Shown here: piece after piece, positions 7,436 through 17,108 of the stretch
How positions within the stretch are numbered: the stretch's first letter is position 1
Layout of the letters: every line of letters begins with the position of its first letter
DNA from: Pedobacter hiemivivus
GTDB lineage: Bacteria; Bacteroidota; Bacteroidia; Sphingobacteriales; Sphingobacteriaceae
Length of the DNA stretch: 64,000 bases
Direction of reading: 5' to 3'
NCBI RefSeq assembly: GCF_004331685.1
Contig: NZ_SJSM01000011.1
Span: 1 to 64,000, forward strand
Position numbers and translations under genes: made by a program
Notes under the pieces: generated by a model
The model's database searches: none
Told to the model about the DNA's origin: nothing
The model's input: the letters and a program-made list of their open reading frames with translations, nothing else

Positions 7436-8754
7436 GCAGCTATTAAAGGGATGGTAATTTGAAAGGTTGTTCCTTCATGTTCTTTACTATTTACAGTTAT
7501 CGAACCGCCGTGGCGTTCAATAATTTGTCTGGAGATGTGCAGTCCTAAGCCGATTGATTTTTCACCTTTAAGTCCCGGTCGCCCTGCTTTAGAAAACTGA
7601 TCAAAGAGTATTTCTTTTAAGTTATCAGGGATGCCAATTCCAAAATCTGTAATTCGGATGATGCAAGTGTCTGCCGATCTGGAAAGTTCAATATTGATAG
7701 GTGTTCCTACTTTGGAGAACTTTAATCCATTTCCTATAAGGTTATCTATAACTCTGGTTAGTTTAGATGGATTAACAGCAGCTATAAGTCCGTGGTCATC
7801 TGGTTTAAAATTTATAATTCTTTCCTTGTTCAGGTTTTTTTGCCAGTTGTCGCAAATGCCGTTCATGAAGGCGATCATATTGGTGGTTTGAAGCTGGAAT
7901 GGGGCCTTGTCATTCTGTGCTACTTCAATCAAATCGTTGATGATGCTTTTTGCCTGACGTGTAGAGGTAAGAATAAGCTGCATTTCCATGCTATTTTTAT
8001 TCGAATCTTCTTCCAAAGCGATCCGGGTTAATGCCTCTATATTATTTAGTGGGTTTCTAAGGTCATGAGCCACAAATCCAAGGATTTCTCCTTTTTGATG
8101 ATTAAGGATTTGAACTTCCATATTCTTTTCTTCCAGTTGTTTAACTTTTACAAATTGCTCGGCCTTAAAGTAATAGCCATATCTGGAGCAGGCGTAAAGG
8201 AAAAATGCGAGTACGCCAGACATGATGATGTTGAGTAGTTTCTGTAGATGACTGATATCGGGTATAAGCATCGCAGCAATAAACAGGCATACTACGTAAA
8301 TGGAAATGATGATGATCTGTTTAAATTCAAGTGCAAAGAAAACACTCACAGCAACTACTCCAGTGAGAAATATGGTTAGTGTGTTTTTCGGATTAAATAG
8401 GGAAAAAAGGTAGCTTACCGTAAAAGATGTAGTCAACAGGAACATGCAAAATAAAACGACCAATATGTTCCTGCCGGCGGTTTTCCAATGTGAAGACTTT
8501 AAAGCGTAACCACTAACAAGTATAAACAAGGATGAACCTGAAATCTGCACCCAGTTTAGGGTATTGTAGAGGTTAAGATTAGGCATAGTTCCTAATGCTT
8601 CCTGGTAAAATATGGAGGTCATTCTTACCGCAAGTGCAATGACAAGTAAAACCGTTCCTAAAATGGTTACTTGCCTGATATTAATGTAACTATAAGTATC
8701 TTGAAACTCAATGGAATACTTTTTTGGAATTCTGTATCTAAATAAACGAAGCAC
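7432..8754 (-). CDS. Membrane sensor histidine kinase
   Basis: 440 residues with a GTG start at 8754; the next methionine falls inside the first membrane helix. About six transmembrane helices fill residues 28-190. A short coiled linker follows, then HisKA with FVAHDLRNPLNN (phospho-acceptor His230). HATPase_c shows an N box (NLIGNGLKFS), DFGIGIP and GLGLHISRQI. No extracytoplasmic sensor loop of any size is visible, so the signal probably acts at the membrane. No response regulator gene adjoins. The convergent 4HB membrane protein is a candidate partner. Confidence 0.9.
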   Translation of the reverse strand: MLRLFRYRIPKKYSIEFQDTYSYINIRQVTILGTVLLVIALAVRMTSIFYQEALGTMPNLNLYNTLNWVQISGSSLFILVSGYALKSSHWKTAGRNILVVLFCMFLLTTSFTVSYLFSLFNPKNTLTIFLTGVVAVSVFFALEFKQIIIISIYVVCLFIAAMLIPDISHLQKLLNIIMSGVLAFFLYACSRYGYYFKAEQFVKVKQLEEKNMEVQILNHQKGEILGFVAHDLRNPLNNIEALTRIALEEDSNKNSMEMQLILTSTRQAKSIINDLIEVAQNDKAPFQLQTTNMIAFMNGICDNWQKNLNKERIINFKPDDHGLIAAVNPSKLTRVIDNLIGNGLKFSKVGTPINIELSRSADTCIIRITDFGIGIPDNLKEILFDQFSKAGRPGLKGEKSIGLGLHISRQIIERHGGSITVNSKEHEGTTFQITIPLIAA

Positions 8755-8838
8755 TTTGTTTTTTTGCTAGTAAAAATAACGAAAGGAAATGAAGTTGTAT
8801 GATTATTATATTATTTTTACTGTAAGTAATTAATATTT

Positions 8839-10194
8839 ATGATGGCTATGATACATAAAATTTATTTGTTTATGCTGCTGCTTTCAATAAACATTGCAGT
8901 TAATGCTCAGGAAAAAGACTCTTTAAGCTATAAATTTAGCCTGAAATCTGCGATTGATTTTGCCTTTACACATCAAACAGCTATCCTGAACGCAACCGTT
9001 GATGAGGAGATTGCTCGCAATACGGTAAAGCAAACTGTTGGTATTGGTTTGCCACAGGTGTCCACTTCTTTTAATTTTCAGGATTTCCTGAAATTGCCAA
9101 CAACATTGTTGCCAGGTGAATTTGCTTCTCCACCCTCTAGTACGCCTATTCCTGTTACGTTTGGTACAAAGTACAGCTCTACACTAGGTATTCAATTAAA
9201 TCAGTTATTATTTGACGGAAGTTATATTGTAGGGCTACAGGCGTCGAAAACTTACAAAGAATTGTCGGTAAGAAATAGTAAACGCACAAGAATAGAAACG
9301 GCAGTTGCGGTAACTAAGGCATATTATTCGGCATTGGTGAGTAAGGAGCAACTGGGCTTAATTGATGCTAACCTTGCACAACTCACAAAATCATTAAATG
9401 ACACAGAGGCGATGTTTAAGAATGGTTTTTCGGAAAAGATTGATGTAGACAGGCTTCAGGTTTTGAAAAATAATTTGGAAACTGATCGGGAGAATGTGCT
9501 CAGGATGTTCGCTGTAAATGTTGATTTACTTAAATTTCAAATGGGGATGCCTATACAAGCTAGTCTTGCGCTTACGGATAAGATTAGCAATGTAAGGTCC
9601 GAGCCTGTTGTTTTACAAGTGTCCGATACTACCGCTTATAAGGGGAGAATAGAGTATAATTTACTAGAAACGCAGAAAAAATTAAACGAGTTAGATTTAA
9701 AGCGGCAAAAAAGTATGTTTTTACCCACTTTATCAGGATTTGCGAGTGCATCTAAGAGTTTTCAATCAGATGAGCTTCAAAAACACTTCGAGCAGAGCTT
9801 TCCAACTTCAGTAATCGGGCTTACACTTTCCTGGAATATCATTAATGGCGGGCAGCGTATTTATCAGGTCCGCAATGCGAAACTGACAGTTCTGAAGTCG
9901 GCAAATGATATGCTGAATTTAAAGAATGGCATTGCCTTAGAGATTTCAACTAGTCAAAAAGCTTATTTGAGCAGCTTACGCTCAGTTGAAAACCAACAGC
10001 GAAACCTTGGTCTTTCGAATGAAATACTTAGAGTCAGTCGGATCAAATATGAGCAGGGGGTTGGTTCCAGTTTGGAAGTCACTATCGCCGAAACATCTTT
10101 AAAGGAAGCTCAAAACAATTATATCAAAGCATTATATGATCTGCTGATTAATAAGGTAGATTTAGATAAGGCTGCGGGAAGAATCAATTATTAA
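8839..10194 (+). CDS. TolC-family outer-membrane efflux protein
   Basis: 451 residues. The signal peptide ends near residue 24 (NIAVNAQ). Two repeats of the OEP domain with long coiled-coil helices are visible (for example SLNDTEAMFKNGFSEKIDVD and the equivalent EILRVSRIKYEQGVGSSLEV), as in TolC-type trimeric channels. It forms the outer-membrane exit duct for the RND pump encoded by the next two genes (gaps of 19 and 21 bp). Three possible ATGs lie within the first four codons. Confidence 0.93.
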   Translation: MMAMIHKIYLFMLLLSINIAVNAQEKDSLSYKFSLKSAIDFAFTHQTAILNATVDEEIARNTVKQTVGIGLPQVSTSFNFQDFLKLPTTLLPGEFASPPSSTPIPVTFGTKYSSTLGIQLNQLLFDGSYIVGLQASKTYKELSVRNSKRTRIETAVAVTKAYYSALVSKEQLGLIDANLAQLTKSLNDTEAMFKNGFSEKIDVDRLQVLKNNLETDRENVLRMFAVNVDLLKFQMGMPIQASLALTDKISNVRSEPVVLQVSDTTAYKGRIEYNLLETQKKLNELDLKRQKSMFLPTLSGFASASKSFQSDELQKHFEQSFPTSVIGLTLSWNIINGGQRIYQVRNAKLTVLKSANDMLNLKNGIALEISTSQKAYLSSLRSVENQQRNLGLSNEILRVSRIKYEQGVGSSLEVTIAETSLKEAQNNYIKALYDLLINKVDLDKAAGRINY

Positions 10195-10213
10195 CCTCAA
10201 AATACCCATAACG

Positions 10214-11314
10214 ATGAAAACACCATTATATACAATCGCACTGGCCCTTTTCTTTGCTTCCTGTTCATCAGATAATCCTAAGGACAAAAAAGCAACATTG
10301 GAAAAGCTTAAAAAGGAGCGGACGGAACTGAATGGAAAAATAGAAAAGCTAGAATCGGAATTAGGTCAGACTAAAAAGAAGGATGATTTTAAAGATGTAG
10401 CGGTAACGGAATTAGCTGAAATGCACTTTCGGAATTATGTGGAAGTACAAGGACGGGTTGATGCGGAAGAGAATGTAGATATTATGCCTGAAGTACCGGG
10501 GACGGTGACTGCCATTTATGTAAAGGCGGGACAGCGTGTCAATAAGGGGCAGGTATTGGTTCAGTTAGATGATAAGGTGTTGAAGCAAAGTGTTGCTCAG
10601 CTGCAAACTCAATTGGATTTGGCCACGACTGTTTTTAACCGTCAGAAAAATCTGTGGGACCAAAAGATAGGTACTGAGGTTCAATATTTAACGGCGAAGA
10701 GTCAGAAAGAAGGATTGGAAAGACAACTTGCAGGATTAAAATCGCAGGCCTCGATGAGTAAGGTGAAAAGTCCGGTTTCGGGGACTGTGGATGCGATGGA
10801 CCTGAAGTTGGGACAATCTGTAGCGCCTGGATCACCGATGGGAATAAGGGTGGTAAATGCCGACAGACTTAAGGTGAAGGCGCTTGTTTCTGAAAATTAT
10901 GGGGGAAAGGTAAATCAGGGTGATGAAGTTAGCATTTCTTTACCGGATGTGCCAGAGAACCTGAATGCAAGGGTTTCTTTTGCGGCTAAGATGATCGATC
11001 CGGTTTCGAGAGGGTTTAATGTGGAAGTGAAATTACCTTCAAATAAAAAATATCGTCCTAATATGGTGGCCATATTAAAAATCATAGACTATAGCAATGA
11101 TAGGGCGCTCGTGGTTCCGGTAAATGCGATACAAAAATCGGAAAGTAGTGAATATGTTTTCATCGCGGAGAATGGTAAGGCAAAAAAGGTAAATATTAAG
11201 ACAGGAAAGGTTTCGGATGGAAAATCAGAGGTTTTATCAGGTTTAAAAGTAGGAGATAAGGTGATTGTTACTGGTTTTCAGGACCTGAACGACGGGGATT
11301 CGGTTAAATTATAA
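10214..11314 (+). CDS. RND efflux periplasmic adaptor lipoprotein (MFP)
   Basis: 366 residues. The lipoprotein signal peptide has the lipobox FASC (Cys17). A coiled coil of Lys/Glu-rich heptads follows at about 27-55. The biotinyl-lipoyl halves (VPGTVTAIYVKAGQRVNKGQ and VKSPVSGTVDAMDLKLGQS) flank an alpha-hairpin, and a beta-barrel and membrane-proximal domain follow. It joins the inner-membrane pump to the TolC-like channel. Middle gene of a three-gene efflux operon. Confidence 0.93.
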   Translation: MKTPLYTIALALFFASCSSDNPKDKKATLEKLKKERTELNGKIEKLESELGQTKKKDDFKDVAVTELAEMHFRNYVEVQGRVDAEENVDIMPEVPGTVTAIYVKAGQRVNKGQVLVQLDDKVLKQSVAQLQTQLDLATTVFNRQKNLWDQKIGTEVQYLTAKSQKEGLERQLAGLKSQASMSKVKSPVSGTVDAMDLKLGQSVAPGSPMGIRVVNADRLKVKALVSENYGGKVNQGDEVSISLPDVPENLNARVSFAAKMIDPVSRGFNVEVKLPSNKKYRPNMVAILKIIDYSNDRALVVPVNAIQKSESSEYVFIAENGKAKKVNIKTGKVSDGKSEVLSGLKVGDKVIVTGFQDLNDGDSVKL

Positions 11315-11335
11315 ATTGATTATTCATAATAGGAT

Positions 11336-14300
11336 ATGAAGGACGTTAATAAAGAGTTTGGACCGTCTAGTTGGGCGATAGATAACAGAACGGCTATATA
11401 CGTATTTACGTGTTTGCTGATGATTGCTGGTTATTTTTCCTACCACAGTCTGCCAAAAGAGAATTTTCCGGAGGTTATTATTCCAAAGATATTTGTGCAA
11501 ACAGTATATCCTGGTACTTCTCCTGCCAATATAGAGAACCTGGTGACTAAGCAGCTGGAAAAGGAAATTAGGGGGACACTGGGATTGAAAAAAATCACTT
11601 CCAATTCGTACCAGGATTTCTCCTTCATTACTGCCGAGTTTAATACAGGAGTAGATATAAAGGATGCCAAGCAGCGGGTAAAAGATGCGGTAGATAAGGC
11701 AAGGACAGATCTTCCATCTGATTTACCGGCTGATCCGGTGATCATGGATATCAACCTTTCTGATCTGCCAATTATGTATATCAATATTTCTGGTGATTAT
11801 GACCTAAAGAAATTAAAGGAATATGCTGATGATATTCAGGATCGGGTTGAAGGCTTGAAAGAGATTGCCGGAGTGGATATTGTGGGGGCGCTGGAACCTG
11901 AGATACAGATCAATGTTGATTTACGGAAGATGGAAGCTGCACATATCTCATTCAATGATATTGCAATGGCGGTAAGTAAGGAGAATAAAACCATATCTGG
12001 GGGCTCCGTGAAGATGGACGGGATGCTGCGAACTTTAAATGTTAAAAAAGAGTTTAAGGATGCTGAAGAGATTGGTAATCTTATTGTTAAAACACCTTCT
12101 GGTGGTTCTGTTTATTTAAAGGATATTGCCGAGGTAAAGGACTCATTTAAGGAGCAAAATAGTTACGCCCGATTGTACGGAAAAAATGTAATTACCTTAA
12201 ATGTGAGGAAGCGAAGTGGCGAAAACCTGATTGAGGCCTCGGATAAGATCAATGCACTATTGAAGGAGATGAAGGGGAAGGTGATTCCTGAGAAACTGAA
12301 CATTACGATTACGGGAGATCAGAGTGATCAGACTCGGGTTACACTTCATGATCTGATCAATACCATCATTATTGGTTTTATTTTGGTAACACTGATTCTG
12401 ATGTTTTTTATGGGGGTAACCAATGCGCTATTTGTAGCGATGTCTGTGCCGCTGTCTATGTTTATTGCCTTCCTTTTGATGCCAGTGTTGGGGGGCGTAT
12501 TCGATTTTAATTTTACCATGAACATGATGGTCTTGTTCTCTTTCTTGCTGGGACTGGGAATTGTGGTGGATGATGCGATTGTGGTGATAGAGAATACACA
12601 CCGTATTTTTGACAATGGTAAAGTTCCTATTGTACACGCGGCTAAAGTAGCTACCGGGGAAGTGTTTTTACCGGTGTTGTCCGGTACTTTGACGACATTA
12701 GCACCTTTTTTTCCATTGTTGTTCTGGCCTGGAATTATTGGTGAGTTTATGTATTTTTTGCCGGTCACACTGATTGTTACTTTATCGGCTTCGTTGATTG
12801 TGGCTTATATCATTAACCCTGTCTTTGCGGTTGATTTTATGAAACCTCATCACGACGATGAAGGTCAGCGGCCTACTTTTAACAAGGCGGTTAAGCTCAC
12901 GTTGTTGGTTTTTACAATTTTAGCGATACTTGGTTATTTGGCGAGTTTTTGGTTAGGTAATTTTGGGTTAGGCAATTTTGTGGTATTGCTGGCTTTGCTT
13001 TATTTATTGAATCATTTTGTACTGGTTCGAATGATCAAGAAATTCCAGACGGTAACCTGGCCTAAAGTTGTAAATGCTTACCATAGCTTATTGGTATGGG
13101 CTTTAAAACGTCCACGTACCATGATATGGAGTACTGTGGGCTTGTTTTTCTTTACCGTGATCCTGGTTGGCGTGGTGCCACCTAGAATTGTATTTTTCCC
13201 TGCTGCTGATCCTAATTTTGCATATGTCTACATTGAGTTACCGGTGGGTACTGATCAGGCTTATACCAGTAAGGTGGTGGAAAAGGTTGAAGCGCAGGTA
13301 ACAAAGGTTGTAGGCCGCAATAACCCTGATGTTTCTTCTATCATTTCGAATGTTACGGTTGGGGTTACTGATCCGCAGGGGGAAGATCAGGGGGAGTATA
13401 CGAATAAGGGTAAGGTAACGGTCGCTTTTGTGGCTTATGGTAAACGTAAGGGGGAGCGTACTATTAATTACCTGGATAAGATTCGCCAGGCCGTGAAAGG
13501 GATTCCTGGAGCAGAAATTACCGTTGCGCAAGAGCAGGGTGGTCCGCCAACAGCAAAACCGATCAGTATTGAAATTACTGGTGATGATTTGGATTCTATT
13601 GCGGTAACCGCCGATCAATTGAAGAAATTTTTGGATAACAAGCAGATTGCCGGTGTAGAGGAATTGAAAACCGATTTTCAGAACAATAAACCGGAGATCA
13701 TTTTTAACATAAATAGGGAAAGAGCGAACCGAGAGGGGGTTTCAACGCAGGATATTGGTAATTCTTTAAGAGCTGCATTGTACGGATATGAGGTTTCAAA
13801 GTTTAGGGATGTAAATGATGATTATGAAATTAATGTACGTGCAAAGGAGGATCAAAGGAATAACCTGGAGGCCTTAAGGAATATGAAGATCACCTATCGC
13901 GATATGGGAATGAATGGGATCATCAGGCAGGTGCCAATATCTGCTTTTGCTGATGTAGATTATGTGAATACTTATGGTGGTATTAAGCGTAAACAACAAA
14001 AAAGGATCATTATTCTTTCTTCTAATGTATTGTCGGAGTATAATGCCAATGAGGTGGTCGCTAATATTCAAAGTGAGATCAACGAGTTTAAGGCACCTGA
14101 TGGAGTTGTGATCAAGATGGCTGGTGAGCAGGAAGAGCAAATGGAGACGGCAGCATTTTTAGGTACGGCGATGATTAGTGCTTTGTTTATCATTTTAATT
14201 ATCCTGGTGTTGCAGTTCAATTCTATCAGTAAGCCTATTGTTATTTTAAGTGAGATCTTGTTTAGCGTAATTGGCGTTTTACTGGGAATAACGATCTTCC

Positions 14301-14728
14301 GTATGGAATTGTCTATCGTTATGACGGGTTTAGGAATTGTTGCGCTTGCTGGTATCGTGGTGCGTAATGGGATATTACTGGTTGAGTTTGCAGATTTGAT
14401 GGTTAGTCAGGGTATGGAGGTGCGGGAGGCTGTTATTGAAGCTGGTCGGACCAGGATGACACCAGTATTGCTGACCGCAACGGCAACTATGCTTGGATTG
14501 GTGCCACTAGCTGTAGGGCTAAATATAGATTTTGTGACGATGTTTACTGAATTGCATCCGCACCTTTATTTTGGTGGCGATAACGTTGCATTCTGGGGCC
14601 CTTTATCGTGGACAATCATCTTTGGGTTAAGTTTTGCCACTTTCTTAACGTTGGTTTTGGTGCCGTGTATGTATTTGGTTGCTGATAAGAATTCGAAAAG
14701 GATAAAGTCGTTATTTGGAAAAAAATAA
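11336..14728 (+). CDS. RND efflux permease (HAE1-like)
   Basis: 1130 residues, slightly long for the AcrB/MexB-type family (about 1030-1050). Shows the N-terminal helix, two large periplasmic loops and two sets of membrane helices. The TM4 proton-relay motif VVDDAIVVIENTHR is near residue 410. Extra length lies in a loop near HHDDEGQR (about 504) and before the last helix (about 1070-1085). Probably exports hydrophobic or amphiphilic compounds by proton antiport. No local repressor gene was seen. Confidence 0.93.
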   Translation: MKDVNKEFGPSSWAIDNRTAIYVFTCLLMIAGYFSYHSLPKENFPEVIIPKIFVQTVYPGTSPANIENLVTKQLEKEIRGTLGLKKITSNSYQDFSFITAEFNTGVDIKDAKQRVKDAVDKARTDLPSDLPADPVIMDINLSDLPIMYINISGDYDLKKLKEYADDIQDRVEGLKEIAGVDIVGALEPEIQINVDLRKMEAAHISFNDIAMAVSKENKTISGGSVKMDGMLRTLNVKKEFKDAEEIGNLIVKTPSGGSVYLKDIAEVKDSFKEQNSYARLYGKNVITLNVRKRSGENLIEASDKINALLKEMKGKVIPEKLNITITGDQSDQTRVTLHDLINTIIIGFILVTLILMFFMGVTNALFVAMSVPLSMFIAFLLMPVLGGVFDFNFTMNMMVLFSFLLGLGIVVDDAIVVIENTHRIFDNGKVPIVHAAKVATGEVFLPVLSGTLTTLAPFFPLLFWPGIIGEFMYFLPVTLIVTLSASLIVAYIINPVFAVDFMKPHHDDEGQRPTFNKAVKLTLLVFTILAILGYLASFWLGNFGLGNFVVLLALLYLLNHFVLVRMIKKFQTVTWPKVVNAYHSLLVWALKRPRTMIWSTVGLFFFTVILVGVVPPRIVFFPAADPNFAYVYIELPVGTDQAYTSKVVEKVEAQVTKVVGRNNPDVSSIISNVTVGVTDPQGEDQGEYTNKGKVTVAFVAYGKRKGERTINYLDKIRQAVKGIPGAEITVAQEQGGPPTAKPISIEITGDDLDSIAVTADQLKKFLDNKQIAGVEELKTDFQNNKPEIIFNINRERANREGVSTQDIGNSLRAALYGYEVSKFRDVNDDYEINVRAKEDQRNNLEALRNMKITYRDMGMNGIIRQVPISAFADVDYVNTYGGIKRKQQKRIIILSSNVLSEYNANEVVANIQSEINEFKAPDGVVIKMAGEQEEQMETAAFLGTAMISALFIILIILVLQFNSISKPIVILSEILFSVIGVLLGITIFRMELSIVMTGLGIVALAGIVVRNGILLVEFADLMVSQGMEVREAVIEAGRTRMTPVLLTATATMLGLVPLAVGLNIDFVTMFTELHPHLYFGGDNVAFWGPLSWTIIFGLSFATFLTLVLVPCMYLVADKNSKRIKSLFGKK

Positions 14729-14812
14729 CCTTTCTCCTCTAAGGCTGCATTACTTGTCGCTGAAGAAGCTCCAAGAACGCTGAGGCCTTTTCGGAGAAGA
14801 TAATTTTTTTCC

Positions 14813-14842
14813 AATTAGGCGCTTTATTTAAGGCGCCTAATT
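14813..14842 (+). terminator. Terminator after the RND operon
   Basis: Perfect 10-bp arms (14813-14822 and 14833-14842) around a 10-nt A/T loop, followed by TTGTTTA. It lies between convergent genes and most likely ends the efflux operon. Confidence 0.6.
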
Positions 14843-14877
14843 TGTTTATGGTTGGTGGGCTGAAATATAAAATTTGG

Positions 14878-16017
14878 TTAAAGCGTTGGTATGGTTGCTT
14901 TTGAGGTGATGATTTCTTGTATCAGCTGATCAATTTGTGTTTTGGTGATATTGGGCATGCAGATGATGTGCGACCATCCGCCTTCGGCAGCGAGTTGCCA
15001 TTTTTGTCTAATTTTTAAGCCGGGCTCCGGGAAGTTCACAGTAATGGCGTTTGTATTTCTCCAGGCTGGGATACCTATTTCTTTAAGTTTCTGTTCCGCG
15101 TAACTGGCTGTTTCGAGGCAATGTCTGGCACGGTCTTTTAAACCTGCTATGCCTAGTTTTTTTATGGTATACCACAGAAATAGGGGGCTATGTCCGTTTC
15201 TGGAGCCGGAAATGGTGGTGTCCATGCTGCCGATGTAGGCTACGGAACGTGCAATTCGATCTCTATTTGATTTTTTAGCTATGACTACGCCACATGGCAT
15301 TGGAGATCCGATAAATTTGTGGCCACTTATGGCTATGCTATCGGCACCATCTGCGAAATCAAATGCCGGTCTAGGTTCTATTAAAGCACTATAACTGCCG
15401 GATAGGGCACCGTCGGCATGGATATAATAATGTTTGATGGCCAGTTTTTTTAGGATCAGTTTAATTTTACTAATGTCATCACGGGCTTCGGTCATAGTGG
15501 TGCCTATATTGGCCATAATGATCACAGGCATATGCCTGTTCATGCGGATGGTGTTTTCCAGATCTTCATAATCGATTTCTCCGTTGTCCTGAGTGCTGAT
15601 TACGATGTTGGACATGTTTAAGAGATGTAGATTCTTTTGTACGCTGTAGTGTGTAGCCTCAGAGTAGTATACCATCCCTTTGGGATGAATTTCTCTGGCC
15701 AGGTATAGGCCGTAAAGGTTGCCTTCCGAACCACCGTTAGTTACATATCCCCACCAGTCGTGTGGTTCTGCTCTAAATAGCTCGGCAAAAAACTGCACCA
15801 CCTCTTTTTCAATTTCACGTGAACCTACTGCATAAGTCGAAGGGACAAAAGGATCACCCAGATTATTCATTGGGTATTCCATAAAGGGCATTAGTTCGGT
15901 ATAGTTAAAGTCTTTAGATACAGGATATCCCATGAAGTAATCGGTATTTGTCTTTACTTCTTCTAGTAATTTTTCAAGTATTTGGTTTTCGCTTGTTGAT
16001 AAGGAATTTGTATGCAT
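14878..16017 (-). CDS. hdc: PLP-dependent histidine decarboxylase (paralogue 1)
   Basis: 379 residues. Closely resembles the group II PLP-dependent histidine decarboxylase of enteric bacteria in length and motifs. The PLP-binding lysine is Lys234 in SGHKFIGSP. His123 in THYSVQKN would stack on the PLP ring. The WGYVTNGGSEGN and TISGSRNGHSP blocks are also shared. It would convert histidine to histamine and CO2. The HAD-G-AL block has Gly where most relatives have Ala. A related amino acid such as serine cannot be ruled out as substrate. A second copy lies at 34381-35511. Confidence 0.82.
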   Translation of the reverse strand: MHTNSLSTSENQILEKLLEEVKTNTDYFMGYPVSKDFNYTELMPFMEYPMNNLGDPFVPSTYAVGSREIEKEVVQFFAELFRAEPHDWWGYVTNGGSEGNLYGLYLAREIHPKGMVYYSEATHYSVQKNLHLLNMSNIVISTQDNGEIDYEDLENTIRMNRHMPVIIMANIGTTMTEARDDISKIKLILKKLAIKHYYIHADGALSGSYSALIEPRPAFDFADGADSIAISGHKFIGSPMPCGVVIAKKSNRDRIARSVAYIGSMDTTISGSRNGHSPLFLWYTIKKLGIAGLKDRARHCLETASYAEQKLKEIGIPAWRNTNAITVNFPEPGLKIRQKWQLAAEGGWSHIICMPNITKTQIDQLIQEIITSKATIPTL

Positions 16018-16037
16018 TGCTTGGTTGTTTTGTACTG

Positions 16038-16045
16038 CAAAAATA
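16038..16045 (-). promoter_or_regulatory. -7 box of hdc paralogue 1
   Basis: TATTTTTG on the minus strand fits TAnnTTTG, 20 nt upstream of the ATG at 16017. No good -33 element was found. Confidence 0.45.
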
Positions 16046-16257
16046 CCTTTAATGAAATAAAGTTTTAATAATGTTTCTTGATTAAGAATATTATATTGTT
16101 TGTTTTGTTTATTTGAAATAATGATTTGAAGTGGTGGGATTAAAACTGTTTCGACTTTAAGAAAATTTTGCGTTTGCTTGGACGTTTAGCTGATTTTTAA
16201 AATTTGAGTTTGGGTGTACTTACTTTAGTTCATTTGTTTTTTGTCAAGAAAAACAAT

Positions 16258-16296
16258 TTATTGCAGTTCGCGAAGAGTCAACCAAAATTTCCTTTT
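16258..16296 (+). repeat. 39-bp imperfect direct repeat, copy 1
   Basis: Shares 34 of 39 bases with the copy at 17287-17325, including an uninterrupted 15-base core CGCGAAGAGTCAACC. It sits directly in front of a TAnnTTTG box and so occupies the place of a -33 element or operator for the DUF3050 gene. Confidence 0.75.
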
Positions 16297-16303
16297 ACAT
16301 TTG
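16296..16303 (+). promoter_or_regulatory. -7 box of the DUF3050 gene
   Basis: TACATTTG matches TAnnTTTG and lies 25 nt before the ATG at 16329. GTCAACC of the direct repeat lies 12 bp upstream. Confidence 0.55.
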
Positions 16304-16328
16304 CGGCCAATTATAAAACGGCAATGCA

Positions 16329-17108
16329 ATGAACGGACCTCTGGAAAACATTCAAACATCAATAGCTTCATTAAGAGCAGAAATTATCAATCATAAGGTT
16401 TACGCCGTAATTGAAGATCTGGAAGATCTGAGGATCTTTATGGAATATCATGTTTATGCGGTTTGGGATTTTATGTCCTTGTTAAAGTCTTTGCAGATTA
16501 ACCTTACCTGTACTCAGGTTCCCTGGTATCCTGTTGGCTCGGGTAATACGCGCGCTTTGATCAATGAAATCGTTGCTGGAGAAGAATCAGATGTAGATGC
16601 AAATGGGGATAAGAAAAGCCATTTTGAAATGTATCTTGATGCGATGCAGCAGTGTGGAGCTGATATTACTCAGATTAACAGGTTTACTGAAACTTTAAAA
16701 GCTACCGGTGATTTTGAAAAGGCTTATACGCATTCGGATACACCAGCTGAAGCCAGAAGTTTTGTGGATTACACTTTCAAAATCATTAATAGTGGCGAGG
16801 CCCATTTGCAGGCCAGTGCATTTACCTTCGGAAGGGAGGATTTGATTCCAAATATGTTCCTGACTATTGTAAATGATTTGAATGCGAAATTCCCAGATCA
16901 GATTTCTCTATTTAAATATTATCTGGACAGACATATTGAAGTTGATGGCGATCATCATAGTCATCTTGCTTTGGCTATGACTTCAGAGCTTTGTGGCGAT
17001 AACGAGTCGCATTGGAAAGCAGCTGAGGCAGCAACCATCGAATCCTTAAAAAAGCGCATTGAACTTTGGGACGGTGCCTACGAGGAAATCATGGCAGTGA
17101 AAGGTTAA
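16329..17108 (+). CDS. DUF3050 family protein, heme-oxygenase-like fold suspected
   Basis: 259 residues, soluble and mostly helical. Recognised as DUF3050 from MEYHVYAVWDFMSLLKSLQ and the QVPWYPVG segment. Conserved acidic and histidine residues on helices (EYHVYAVWDF; ERxHIEVDGDHHSHLAL-like region at about 215-231) resemble the metal ligands of heme-oxygenase-like diiron oxidases. An iron-dependent oxidase role is therefore possible, but this is inference from the pattern. Monocistronic. The gene is flanked by the two copies of the 39-bp repeat. Confidence 0.75.
   Translation: MNGPLENIQTSIASLRAEIINHKVYAVIEDLEDLRIFMEYHVYAVWDFMSLLKSLQINLTCTQVPWYPVGSGNTRALINEIVAGEESDVDANGDKKSHFEMYLDAMQQCGADITQINRFTETLKATGDFEKAYTHSDTPAEARSFVDYTFKIINSGEAHLQASAFTFGREDLIPNMFLTIVNDLNAKFPDQISLFKYYLDRHIEVDGDHHSHLALAMTSELCGDNESHWKAAEAATIESLKKRIELWDGAYEEIMAVKG

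Larger units (their letters stand above)
16018..16328. other. Intergenic region between hdc paralogue 1 and the DUF3050 gene
   Basis: About 310 bp, A/T-rich, with no convincing gene. It carries the -7 box of hdc (16045-16038) on the minus strand and, at its right end, a 39-bp direct repeat and the promoter box of the DUF3050 gene. Confidence 0.6.
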
